Positions 42,220 to 50,275 of a stretch of 64,000 nt of DNA are shown here, in pieces (within the stretch, counting starts at the first letter, position 1; every line of letters begins with the position of its first letter). Source of the stretch: JASBRS01 sp964496495. Its GTDB lineage: Bacteria; Deinococcota; Deinococci; Deinococcales; Trueperaceae. The notes below the pieces were generated by a model that worked only from the letters and a program-made list of their open reading frames with translations, was not told the origin of the DNA and did not search any database. The stretch is taken from the NCBI GenBank assembly GCA_964496495.1, contig CAZBZU010000009.1:1-64000 (forward strand). Reading direction: 5' to 3'. Both the position numbers and the translations under genes were made by a program.

Positions 42220-42524
42220 GCGTTCGGCCCCTGGCTTCCCGGCACCAGCAGCAGCACCACGCCCAGCACCACGTTGGCGTACGGCACGAACGCCAGCAGG
42301 TACCACCAGCCGGTGCGGCCCAGGTCGTGCAGGCGCCGGACGCCGTAGGAGACGGTGCCGACGAAGAACACCAGCATCAGCACGATGTAGAGGCCGAGCG
42401 CGCCGCGCGAGCCCCCGGCCAGCACGGTCACCAGGAAGATCACCAGGGCCCAGATGATGCCGTAGCCGAAGTACTGCAGCCGGCCGATGCGACCATCGAA
42501 CCTGAACGGGTTGAACTCCTCCAT
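42198..42524 (-). CDS. DUF805 membrane protein
   Basis: 108-aa protein of the DUF805 (YhaH-like) family: FRFDGRIGRLQYFGYGIIWA start, VVRRLHDL-type motif (YGVRRLHDLGRTGWWYLLAF) and the final LLLVPGSQGPNAYG. About four membrane segments. RBS AAGGAGGGACC before ATG 42524. Its last 22 bases overlap the end of the histidine-kinase gene on the opposite strand. Function unknown. Confidence 0.93.
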   Translation of the reverse strand: MEEFNPFRFDGRIGRLQYFGYGIIWALVIFLVTVLAGGSRGALGLYIVLMLVFFVGTVSYGVRRLHDLGRTGWWYLLAFVPYANVVLGVVLLLVPGSQGPNAYGARVR

Positions 42525-42825
42525 GGTCCCTCCTTCGCGGCGTTCTCACGATCACACGCCGTGCGGGGCCCGGGGCACAGTGGTGGCGTTCACATGCGCG
42601 GCGGGGCCGGGCCGCACCCGACCGGGCCGGCCGCCGTTCGCGCGGCGCCGGGGCCTGGGTGCGCGCCGCTAGCGCGAGGGCGGCGCGGCCCGCTATCGTG
42701 GTGAGAGGCCGGCGCGCGGGAGCGCACGGCCGCCACGCTAGCGAGCGCCGGTCGCGGCCGAAGACAGAGGCGGCCCCGGCGTCCCACCCCACCCCGCCCA
42801 CTCGCCCGAAGAGGTGCCTCGACTG
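42525..42825. other. Divergent intergenic region, no gene seen
   Basis: 301 bp between the DUF805 gene and nhaB. Very GC-rich; no clear promoter, repeat or reading frame. Confidence 0.4.
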
Positions 42826-44337
42826 ATGGGTTCAAGACTCGCTCGCGCGCTCGGCCAGGGCTTCCTGGGCCGCTCGCCTCGCTGGTACAAGCTCACCATC
42901 GTGGCGTTCCTGATCGTCGACCCGCTCATCTTCTTCCTCGGAGGGCCGCACGCCGGCTTCGTGGCCGGCTGGGCGGTGCTGGTGGAGTTCATCTTCACGC
43001 TGGTCATGGCGCTGCGGTGCTACCCGCTGCAGCCCGGCGGCCTGCTCGCCATCGAGGCGATCGCCATCGGCATGACGAGCCCCGATGCGGTCTACCAGGA
43101 GGCGCTCACCAACTTCCCGGTGATCCTGCTGCTGGTCTTCATGGTGGCGGGCATCACCTTCCTGCGCGACATGCTCCTGTTCGTGTTCACCAGGTTGCTG
43201 ATCGGGATCCGCTCGAAGGTGCTGCTGTCGCTGGCGTTCATGTTCGCCGCGGCCTTCCTGTCGGCGTTCCTGGACGCCCTGACAGTGGCGGCGGTCATCA
43301 TCACCGTGGCGCTGGGCTTCTACGGCGTGTACCACAAGGTGGCGTCGGGCAAGGGCTTCGACGACGAGCACGATCACCGTGACGACACTCTGGTGCACGA
43401 CTTCCGCGAGGGCGACCTGGCTCGCTTCCGGGCGTTCCTCCGCAGCCTGATGATGCACTCGGTGGTCGGCACCGCTCTGGGCGGAGTGACCACCATGGTG
43501 GGGGAGCCGCAGAACCTGCTGATCGCACGCATGGCCGGCTGGAGCTTCGGGCAGTTCTTCACGGAGGTGGCGCCGGTATCGATCCCCGTGGTGGTGGTGG
43601 GCCTGCTCGCTTGCGTGGTGCTCGAGCGCGCGGGCCGGTTCGGCTACGGGCAGGAGCTGCCGGGCTCGGTGCGGGAGATACTCGAGGACTTCGAGCGGCG
43701 CGAGTCCACCCGGCGCGACGGCGCCGGCGTGCTGCGCATCGTGGTGCAGGCCGTGGTCGCGGTGCTCCTCATCGCCGGGCTGGCGTTCCATGTCGCCGAG
43801 GTGGGCCTGATCGGCCTGGCGGTGATCATCGTGGCGACGGCGTTCACCGGCATCACCGAGGAGAGCCGTTTGGGCCACGCCTTCCACGAGGCGCTGCCGT
43901 TCACGGCGCTGCTGGTGGTGTTCTTCGCGGTGGTAGCGGTCATCCACGAGCAGCACCTGTTCGCGCCCGTGCTCGATCTGGTGCTGTCGTTCACCGGCCG
44001 CGCTCAGCTGGCGGTGATGTTCGGCGCCAGCGGCGTGCTCTCGATGATCAGCGACAACGTCTTCGTGGCCACCGTCTACGTCAGCGGCATCAAGTCCGCG
44101 CTCGAGTCCGGCCTCATCTCGACCGCGCAGTTCAACAACCTGGCGGTGACGATCAACACCTCCACCAACATTCCCAGCGTCGCCACCCCCAACGGTCAGG
44201 TGGCTTTCCTGTTCCTGCTCACCTCGGGGCTGGCTCCGCTCATCCGGCTCGGCTACGGCCGCATGGTGTGGATGGCGCTGCCGTACACGGTGGTGCTGTC
44301 CATCACCGCACTGGCGGCGAAGCTCACGCTGCTGTAG
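42826..44337 (+). CDS. nhaB: Na+/H+ antiporter NhaB
   Basis: 503-aa inner-membrane antiporter. The opening FLGRSPRWYKLTIVAFLIVD, EFIFTLVMALRCYPLQPGGL, LLAIEAIAIGMTSPDAVYQE, IRSKVLLSLAFMFAAAFLSA and FLDALTVAAVIITVALGFYG follow the E. coli NhaB pattern closely, and the length is right. It exchanges cytoplasmic Na+ for protons and supports salt and alkali tolerance. ATG 42826 is preferred over GTG 42814 because GAGG lies 11 nt upstream and family members begin here. Stands alone. Confidence 0.95.
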   Translation: MGSRLARALGQGFLGRSPRWYKLTIVAFLIVDPLIFFLGGPHAGFVAGWAVLVEFIFTLVMALRCYPLQPGGLLAIEAIAIGMTSPDAVYQEALTNFPVILLLVFMVAGITFLRDMLLFVFTRLLIGIRSKVLLSLAFMFAAAFLSAFLDALTVAAVIITVALGFYGVYHKVASGKGFDDEHDHRDDTLVHDFREGDLARFRAFLRSLMMHSVVGTALGGVTTMVGEPQNLLIARMAGWSFGQFFTEVAPVSIPVVVVGLLACVVLERAGRFGYGQELPGSVREILEDFERRESTRRDGAGVLRIVVQAVVAVLLIAGLAFHVAEVGLIGLAVIIVATAFTGITEESRLGHAFHEALPFTALLVVFFAVVAVIHEQHLFAPVLDLVLSFTGRAQLAVMFGASGVLSMISDNVFVATVYVSGIKSALESGLISTAQFNNLAVTINTSTNIPSVATPNGQVAFLFLLTSGLAPLIRLGYGRMVWMALPYTVVLSITALAAKLTLL

Positions 44338-44369
44338 CTGCCGCCCCGGTCGGAGAGCCTATCGCTTCG

Positions 44370-45170
44370 TCAGGCTCGCCCGAACCACTCGGCCAGCGGC
44401 AGCCGCGCGGCGAGCGCGGAGAAGTCGCCGCGGTCGCGGATCGCCGTCGCCGCCTCGGCCATCGCCCAGGCTGCCACCCAGGTGAGCGCGCCGCCGACGC
44501 TTACGCGCTGCGCGCCCGCGGTGACGAGATCCGCGAACGACAGCGCGGGCCGCGCCAGCACGTTCACGGGCCGCGACACGGCGGCGCAGAGCTCGCGGAT
44601 CTGCTCGATGTCGGCCAACCCCGGAGCGTAGAGCACGTCGGCGCCGGCAGCCTCGAAGGCCTGCAGGCGGGCGATGGTGTCGTCGAGGTCGGGGTTGCCG
44701 TGCAGGTGGTTCTCGGCCCGGGCGGTCAGGGTGAACGGGAACGGCAGCGCGCGAGCCGCCTCCACCGCCGCGGCGACGCGTTCGGCTGCCCGATCGCGGG
44801 CGTAGAGGCTGCGCGTGGCGCCGTCCCAGTCCTCGATCGAGCCTCCCACGGCGCCGCTCGCGGCGATGCGGACGACGGCCGCCGCGGCCTGCGCGGGGTC
44901 GGCCCCGTAGCCGTTCTCCAGGTCCGCGCTGACCGGCAGGTCGGTAGCGCGAGACAGGAGCTCCACGTGGGCCGCCACCTCGTCCAGGGTGGCGGAACCG
45001 TCGAGGCGCCCGAGGCTGAAGGCGAAGCCGGAGCTGGTAGTGGCCAGCGCGCGGAACCCGAGCGCCTCCAGCACGCGCGCGGAGCCGGCGTCCCAGGGGT
45101 TGGGGATCACGAACGGCTCGCCGGCGTGAAGCGCGCGGAACGCCTCGGCCTTCTCTCGTTGGCTGCTCAT
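44370..45170 (-). CDS. Isocitrate lyase/PEP mutase superfamily enzyme
   Basis: 266-aa TIM-barrel enzyme. FRALHAGEPFVIPNPWDAGS is the start shared by the PEP mutase/carboxyvinyl-carboxyphosphonate mutase-like group; ATTSSGFAFSLGR, PVSADLENGYGADP (metal-binding D and E) and GGSIEDWDGATRS follow. TARAENHLHGNPDLDDTIAR is the second metal region. Catalyses cleavage or formation of a C-C or C-P bond next to a carboxylate; exact substrate unknown. RBS CGGAGGGCCC before ATG 45170. Divergent from a methyltransferase gene. Confidence 0.9.
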   Translation of the reverse strand: MSSQREKAEAFRALHAGEPFVIPNPWDAGSARVLEALGFRALATTSSGFAFSLGRLDGSATLDEVAAHVELLSRATDLPVSADLENGYGADPAQAAAAVVRIAASGAVGGSIEDWDGATRSLYARDRAAERVAAAVEAARALPFPFTLTARAENHLHGNPDLDDTIARLQAFEAAGADVLYAPGLADIEQIRELCAAVSRPVNVLARPALSFADLVTAGAQRVSVGGALTWVAAWAMAEAATAIRDRGDFSALAARLPLAEWFGRA

Positions 45171-45323
45171 GGGCCCTCCGATCGATCGGTCACGGCGACG
45201 TCCCGCCGCGCCCCTACCAGCCCTGCCGCTGGCGCAGGCGGGCTCGGGCGTGCGGTTCCCGCCATGGTAGTCGATGGCGGCCGCCCGGCTGACGGGCGTG
45301 CCGTCGACCACTATGCTGTCGAG

Positions 45324-45968
45324 GTGGAAGATCGCGAGCGCATGTTCGACGCCTGGGCGCCCAGCTACGACGAGGAGGTCTCGGCCAACGCCGGGTTCCC
45401 GTTCGAGGGCTACGACCGCACCCTGGCCGAGGTGGAGAGGCTGGCAGACGTCCCGTCCCCTGCCCGCATCCTGGAGATCGGCGTCGGCACCGGCACCTTG
45501 ACCGCGCGGCTGGCGCGGCCGGGACGCGAGCTGGTCGGGGTGGACTTCTCGGCCGCCATGCTGACCAGAGCGCGCCAGAGGGCGCCGGACGCGCGGCTGC
45601 TACGGGTGGACGTGCTGGGCGCCTGGCCGCGGGAGCTGGATGGCCAGCGGTTCGACAGGATCGTGTCGACGTACGCCTTCCACGAGTTCCCCGACGAGCG
45701 CAAGCTGGCGCTGCTGCGCGCCCTGCGCACGTCACGGCTTGCGCCCAGCGGTGCGGTGGTGATCGGCGACATCGCCTTCGCCTCGGTTACCGAGCGCGAG
45801 CGCCAGCGCGCCAGGTGGCGCGACGTGTGGGACGACGAGGACTACTGGATCGTCGACGACATCGTTCCCCGGCTCCGCGCCGACGGGTGGCACGTCGACT
45901 TCAGGCCGACGTCGTTCTGCGCGGGTGTGTTCGCATTCACGCATGCGGCTGGGGGCGAGGGTAGCTAG
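45324..45968 (+). CDS. Class I SAM-dependent methyltransferase
   Basis: 214 aa. MFDAWAPSYDEEVSANAGFP start, motif I ILEIGVGTGTLTARL (about residues 47-61), motif II VGVDFSAAML, and STYAFHEFPDERKLAL as post-II/III segment, typical of Methyltransf_25/UbiE-like enzymes. The start is uncertain: GTG 45324 has CTGACG-N17-TATGCT six bases upstream (possible leaderless promoter); ATG 45264 would add 20 residues, ATG 45345 would remove seven. Substrate unknown. Similar proteins occur as stand-alone methyltransferases in many bacteria. Confidence 0.85.
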   Translation: MEDRERMFDAWAPSYDEEVSANAGFPFEGYDRTLAEVERLADVPSPARILEIGVGTGTLTARLARPGRELVGVDFSAAMLTRARQRAPDARLLRVDVLGAWPRELDGQRFDRIVSTYAFHEFPDERKLALLRALRTSRLAPSGAVVIGDIAFASVTERERQRARWRDVWDDEDYWIVDDIVPRLRADGWHVDFRPTSFCAGVFAFTHAAGGEGS

Positions 45969-46123
45969 CTGCCTGCCGGCTCGCCGGCGTGCCCACCGAT
46001 GCGGTAACACAGCGGCCGTCTCGCTGGCGGTGCGCCACGCCGCAGCCCAGCCGCACCTTGCACACCACTCCAGCGGGCACGCCGCCGCGTAGAGTGAGTG
46101 GGTTGCCCGAGGCCCTCCGACCC

Positions 46124-47359
46124 ATGCCGCGCTTCTCCACCCGCACCCTGCTCACGGCTCTCGCCTTCCTGGCCTTCGTCGGCCTCGGCCTGCCGGAGGG
46201 CCTGCGCGGCGTGGCGTGGCCGTCGATCCGCGCCGGCTTCGGCGTTCCCATCGACGCGCTCGGGGTGCTCGTCGGCTTCACCACCGCGGGCTACCTCGCC
46301 TCCAGCTTCCTGAGCGGCTGGATCCTCCGCGCCGTGCCCCTCGGCACAGTGCTGTCGCTGTCGACGACGGCTGCCGCGGTCGGCCTGCTCGGCTACGCGC
46401 TGGCGCCCCTGTGGTGGCTCATGGTCGTGCTCTCGTTCCTCGCCGGCCTGGGCGGAGGAGCGGTGGATGCGGGCCTGAACGCCTACGGCTCTACCCACTT
46501 CACGCCACGCATCCTCAACTGGCTGCATGCGTTCTTCGGGCTCGGCACCACCCTCGGACCGATGATCGCCACCGCGGTGCTACAGGCGGGGCTCGCCTGG
46601 CGCTGGAGCTACGGCGTGGTGGGAGCGGCGCAGGCACTGCTGGCCGTGGCGCTGTTCGCGACGCGCGGGCGCTGGGGCGAGGTGCCGGCGCTCGATTCCG
46701 AGGGGGTCGCGCCGACGCTCGCCGCGCGCGCACGCCTCACCCTGGTGCGCCCGGTCGTGTGGCTGGGCATGGCGGTCTTCTTCCTCTACGTGGGGATGGA
46801 GTCCGGGCTGGGGGCGTGGAGCTACTCCCTGCTCACGCTCGGGCGAGGCGTGCCCGAGGCGACGGCGGGCCTCGTCGTGGGCTTGTACTGGGGCAGCCTC
46901 ATGGTCGGGCGCGTGCTCTTCGGCATCGTCGCGGACCGCGTGGCGCTGGTGGCGGCCCTGCGGCTGTGCCTGCTCGCGGTGATCGGCGGCGCCCTGCTGT
47001 TCTGGCTGGATCCGAGCCGCGCGCTCTCCTTCGCCGGCCTGCTGGTCGTGGGGCTGGCCCAGGCGCCGATCTTCGCCTCGCTCGTCAGCCTCACGCCGCC
47101 GAGGGTGGGCGCGGCGCACGCCGACAGCGCCATCGGCTTCCAGGTCGCGGCCGGCGGCCTGGGCGGCGCCATCATCACGGGCGTCGTCGGCGTCCTCGCG
47201 CGAGCGGCCGGGCTGGAGGCGGTGGGCCTGGCCTTCGTCACGCTCGCGCTGGCGCTGCTGGCTTGCTACGAGCTGGTTGCGCGCGCGACGCCGAAGGCGC
47301 GCCGCTGGGTCGGCGGCGGATCCGCCGCGTCCCCGCCGCCCGGGGCCGCCTCTGGCTGA
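46124..47359 (+). CDS. MFS transporter (fucose-permease-like)
   Basis: 411-aa secondary transporter with 12 predicted helices. FVGLGLPEGLRGVAWPSIRA and GVLVGFTTAGYLASSFLSGW are characteristic of the FucP/YfkF-like MFS branch, as are DAGLNAYGSTHFTPRILNWL and HAFFGLGTTLGP. ATG 46124 begins the homology; a TTG at 46103 in frame has TAGAGT seven bases upstream and is an alternative. Likely sugar or drug transport; substrate unknown. The last 25 residues are low-complexity Gly/Ala/Pro. Convergent with the ABC-2 permease. Confidence 0.9.
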   Translation: MPRFSTRTLLTALAFLAFVGLGLPEGLRGVAWPSIRAGFGVPIDALGVLVGFTTAGYLASSFLSGWILRAVPLGTVLSLSTTAAAVGLLGYALAPLWWLMVVLSFLAGLGGGAVDAGLNAYGSTHFTPRILNWLHAFFGLGTTLGPMIATAVLQAGLAWRWSYGVVGAAQALLAVALFATRGRWGEVPALDSEGVAPTLAARARLTLVRPVVWLGMAVFFLYVGMESGLGAWSYSLLTLGRGVPEATAGLVVGLYWGSLMVGRVLFGIVADRVALVAALRLCLLAVIGGALLFWLDPSRALSFAGLLVVGLAQAPIFASLVSLTPPRVGAAHADSAIGFQVAAGGLGGAIITGVVGVLARAAGLEAVGLAFVTLALALLACYELVARATPKARRWVGGGSAASPPPGAASG

Positions 47360-47378
47360 TGTGGCGCGGGCCGCTCGG

Positions 47379-48539
47379 CTAGCCGGCCGCGCTGCGCGTA
47401 CGGCGGGGCAGCCAGGTCGCGGCGAGCGTGACGAGCAGGCTCACCACCAGGACGAGCCAGAGGCTGCCGGTGGTCGACGCGGGGACGTGCTCTCCTGCCA
47501 GGACGTGCAGCAGCGTTCGCGCGCCGTACGGGCCGGGCGTGAAGCGCGCCAGCCAGTCGTAGAAGCCCGGAAGCAGCGCCTGCGGCATGATCACGCCCGC
47601 CACGATGATCTGGAAGGGCAGTGCGACGGCCGCCAGCACGATGCCCAACCTGCCCAGCAGACGCACCAGCGCCGCCACGAACAGCAGCATCGCCCAGTAG
47701 GCGACGGCGAGCGCCCACCACGACGCCACCGCGCCCAGGGGCAGGGTCTGCCCGAAGAGCGCGAGCAGGCCGAGGGTCACCACCGGCAGAACCGCCGCGA
47801 CGATCACCATGGTGAGCTGCAGCCCCACGAAGACCGCCCAGCGGCCCTCCGTGGCAGGGGTGAGCCACAGCAGCGCCACGGCGCCCACCGCGCCGCCGAA
47901 GCCGAGGAGGATGACGAACAGCGGCACGATCGCCTGGAGCGGGTTCGCGGTCGCGGCGGCGGCTCCCAGATCTGCCGTGACGGGGGAGCGGGGGAGCGAC
48001 TGGATGGCTCCTTCCAGGTTGGTAGCGATCTGCTGGGCAGCCTGGGCGGGGAGCGGGGTGTTGCGCAGGCCGGCCGAGGCTCCCTGTGCGATCGCGTGCT
48101 GCGCGTTGGCGAAGGCCACGGTATTGAGCTGCTCGGTCATCGACTGGGCGACCTGCGTCATCAGCTGCTTGGTCATCAACGCAGCCGCCGGGTCGATCTC
48201 GTAGCGCACGCTGGCGTGGCCCGCCTGGAGGGACGACGTGAAGTCCGCCGGGAAGGCCACCACCATCTGCGCGCTGCCGCCTGAAAGGGTCGCCTCGGCC
48301 TCGGCCAGGGATGCGGGCCGGTCGACGGTGAAGGGCAGCTTGGCAGCGACCTGGTCGGCTATCTGCCGTCCCATCCCCGGGTCGGCGCTGACGATGGCGA
48401 TGTGCAGCCTGTGGACGCGCCCCTCCGAGCCCTGGACGGCGGGCAGCATGATCAGGAAGAACGCGAGCTGCACCACGATGGGCAGGGCGATCGCCAGCCA
48501 CACCCGGGGCCGGCTTAGGTAGCTGAAGACTTGTGTCAT
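47379..48539 (-). CDS. ABC-2/YhgE-Pip-like membrane protein
   Basis: 386 aa. One N-terminal helix (VWLAIALPIVVQLAFFLIML), a 180-residue extracytoplasmic domain (IAIVSADPGMGRQIADQVAA, MVVAFPADFTSSLQAG) and about five C-terminal helices, the layout of YhgE/Pip and DUF3533 proteins related to ABC-2 permeases. These often export lipids, toxins or drugs with unknown energy source. Start ATG 48539 with GGGGACC ahead. It is 24 bp downstream of, and co-transcribed with, a TetR regulator, so it is probably induced by a toxic ligand. Confidence 0.85.
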   Translation of the reverse strand: MTQVFSYLSRPRVWLAIALPIVVQLAFFLIMLPAVQGSEGRVHRLHIAIVSADPGMGRQIADQVAAKLPFTVDRPASLAEAEATLSGGSAQMVVAFPADFTSSLQAGHASVRYEIDPAAALMTKQLMTQVAQSMTEQLNTVAFANAQHAIAQGASAGLRNTPLPAQAAQQIATNLEGAIQSLPRSPVTADLGAAAATANPLQAIVPLFVILLGFGGAVGAVALLWLTPATEGRWAVFVGLQLTMVIVAAVLPVVTLGLLALFGQTLPLGAVASWWALAVAYWAMLLFVAALVRLLGRLGIVLAAVALPFQIIVAGVIMPQALLPGFYDWLARFTPGPYGARTLLHVLAGEHVPASTTGSLWLVLVVSLLVTLAATWLPRRTRSAAG

Positions 48540-48563
48540 GGTCCCCTCCTGGGGTCGACGGGC

Positions 48564-49220
48564 TCAGGCACCGTCGACGCCCTTCCTGGCCTTGAGGCCG
48601 AGGTAGAGCACGTCGAAGACGGCGCGCTTGCGCTCCTCCACGAAGCGCGCCCTGTCGAAGCCGTCGTCCGGGCGAACGCTCCCGGCGATACCCCGGACGA
48701 TCGGCTCGGCGAGGAAGAAGTACAGGCAGCTCGCAACCAGCGTCACCAGGAACTGGAGTGGGTCGGTCGCCACGATCCGCCCGGCCTGGTGCTCGCTCCG
48801 GAGGAGCGCGCCCATCCGCTGAGGGAACGACACCTCCGGCCCGGTCAGGGTCGCCGTCAGCGCTTCGGCGCCGACGCTGCCGCCATGGCTGATCTCCTGC
48901 ATGACGAACATGGCCACGTGCGGGTTGGCCGCGACGTAGTCCATGAACACCGAGATGAAGCGGCGGAGCGTCTCCTCGAAGGAGGCCGAGGTGGACAGCG
49001 CGGCGTCGACCTGCCCCACGAGCTCGGCGGTTGCCCTGGCGAGGACGCGGCGGTAGAGGGCGTCCTTGGACCTGAAGTAGTAGTGCAGCGACGCCTTGCT
49101 GACGCCGGCGCGGTCGGCGATCAGCTGCATGCGGGCACCCCCGTAGCCGCGCTCCGTGAACACCGCCTCGGCCGCTTCGAGGATCTGCTCCTCTCTCGGC
49201 ATCTCCGCGTTGTCGGTCAT
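48564..49220 (-). CDS. TetR/AcrR-family regulator
   Basis: 218-aa repressor. HTH residues 10-55: EEQILEAAEAVFTERGYGGA, then MQLIADRAGVSKASLHYYFR-SKD, a textbook TetR head. The C-terminal domain resembles TetR_C_29/CecR-like. RBS GAGAGGACGCAGC. Two near-identical operators flank its -10 element (49240-49281), so it probably represses itself and the ABC-2 membrane protein gene downstream. Inducer unknown. Confidence 0.93.
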   Translation of the reverse strand: MTDNAEMPREEQILEAAEAVFTERGYGGARMQLIADRAGVSKASLHYYFRSKDALYRRVLARATAELVGQVDAALSTSASFEETLRRFISVFMDYVAANPHVAMFVMQEISHGGSVGAEALTATLTGPEVSFPQRMGALLRSEHQAGRIVATDPLQFLVTLVASCLYFFLAEPIVRGIAGSVRPDDGFDRARFVEERKRAVFDVLYLGLKARKGVDGA

Positions 49221-49239
49221 GCTGCGTCCTCTCGATGGG

Positions 49240-49281
49240 TTGACCAGACGGTCTGACTATATGGTTTGACCAAACGGTCAA
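49240..49281 (-). promoter_or_regulatory. Twin TetR operators around the promoter
   Basis: TTGACC-AAAC-GGTCAA (49266-49281) is a perfect palindrome; TTGACC-AGAC-GGTCTG (49240-49255) is the same site with two changes. Centres are 26 bp apart. The minus-strand -10 TATAGT (49261 to 49256) lies between them, and TTGACC of the first site may be its -35. Confidence 0.8.
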
Positions 49282-49340
49282 GTCCTGTCGCCCTAGCCTA
49301 GCCGCCGGTGCGACCGCCGTCAAGGGCCACCCGCGGGCAG

Positions 49341-49545
49341 GGGGCGACGTGCCAGGGGCGACGTNNNNNNNNNNNNNNNNNNNNNNNNNNNNNNNNNNNN
49401 NNNNNNNNNNNNNNNNNNNNNNNNNNNNNNNNNNNNNNNNNNNNNNNNNNNNNNNNNNNNNNNNGGGGCGACGTGCCAGGGGCGACGTCCCGGCGGCGAC
49501 CCGTCGGCGACCCGTCGGCGACGGCCCGCCGCCGACAGGCAGCAG
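49341..49545. repeat. Short tandem repeats around a scaffold gap
   Basis: GGGGCGACGTGCCA units occur on both sides of the gap, followed by CGACCCGTCGG units up to about 49545. With the TetR operators this fills 49221-49591; no gene is seen there. Confidence 0.75.
49365..49464. other. Assembly gap of 100 N
   Basis: The 24 bases before the gap (49341-49364) are identical to the 24 after it (49465-49488), so the two ends may overlap. Confidence 0.95.
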
Positions 49546-49591
49546 GAGCCGGCTTGACAAGGCGTGGTAGATCGTCGAGCCTTGACAGCGG

Positions 49592-50023
49592 ATGGACGGT
49601 CCGGCGCAGGCAACGAGCGGCGACGCCTCCGCCTGCTTCCCGGTGTCGGTCAAGGCCGTCATCGTCCGAGCCGGCCGCGTGATCCTGCTGAACAACGAGC
49701 GGGACGAGTGGGAGTTGCCCGGCGGCAAGCTCGAGGTCGGCGAGGATCCGGCGCGATGCGTGGAGCGGGAGGTTCACGAGGAGCTCGACCTCGAGGTCCG
49801 CGCCGATCGCCTCCTGGACCTGTGGCAGTTCCACATCGCCCACGGCGTCGACGTGGTGGTCGCGGTCTTCGTCTGCGCCGAGCTCGACCGCTCCCGCGTT
49901 CCCCGACTGAGCCAGGAGCACAGGCGGCTCGGCTGGTTCGACGGCGACGCCGTCACCGGACTACCTGTGCCCGAGGGCTACAAGCGGTCGATCGAGGCGG
50001 CCCTGCGTGACGGCGCCGAGTAG
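49592..50023 (+). CDS. Nudix hydrolase
   Basis: 143 aa. The Nudix box lies at about residues 44-66: GGKLEVGEDPARC then VEREVHEELDLEV, matching G-x5-E-x7-RE-V-x-EE-L with D instead of the usual G near the end. Family start VSVKAVIVRAGRVILLNNER. It hydrolyses a nucleoside diphosphate linked to another group; ADP-ribose, NTPs or related compounds are possible. The ATG has no strong ribosome site. Followed by the remnant of a HAD phosphatase. Confidence 0.9.
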   Translation: MDGPAQATSGDASACFPVSVKAVIVRAGRVILLNNERDEWELPGGKLEVGEDPARCVEREVHEELDLEVRADRLLDLWQFHIAHGVDVVVAVFVCAELDRSRVPRLSQEHRRLGWFDGDAVTGLPVPEGYKRSIEAALRDGAE

Positions 50024-50075
50024 CCATCAGCTCGATTCGTTCCCAGCCAGGGCGATGCCGGCCAACGGCGCCTGA

Positions 50076-50275
50076 CGCGGCGGCGTCGAACCCCAAGGCT
50101 GCGACTACGTCGGGGACGACCTGCGCCTCGACATTCTCCCTGCCGCCGAGGTGGGCATGCACGCCATCTGGCTCGACAGGCGCGGCAGGGCGGCAGCCGC
50201 GCACGGCGACATTCCGACGGTGGCGACGCTACGCGACCTGCACGGCCTTCCGTCGCCGCGCCGGCGCCTGGCTAG
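50076..50275 (+). pseudogene. C-terminal remnant of a HAD-superfamily hydrolase
   Basis: In frame 50076 onward: GGVEPQGCDYVGDDLRLDIL, PAAEVGMHAIWLDRRGRAAA, then IPTVATLRDL. This is motif IV (the GDD-x3-D acid pair that binds Mg2+) and the end of a phosphoglycolate-phosphatase-like HAD protein. An in-frame stop lies just upstream (50073) and motifs I-III are missing. The remnant runs into the 3' end of the convergent MFS gene. Confidence 0.7.
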
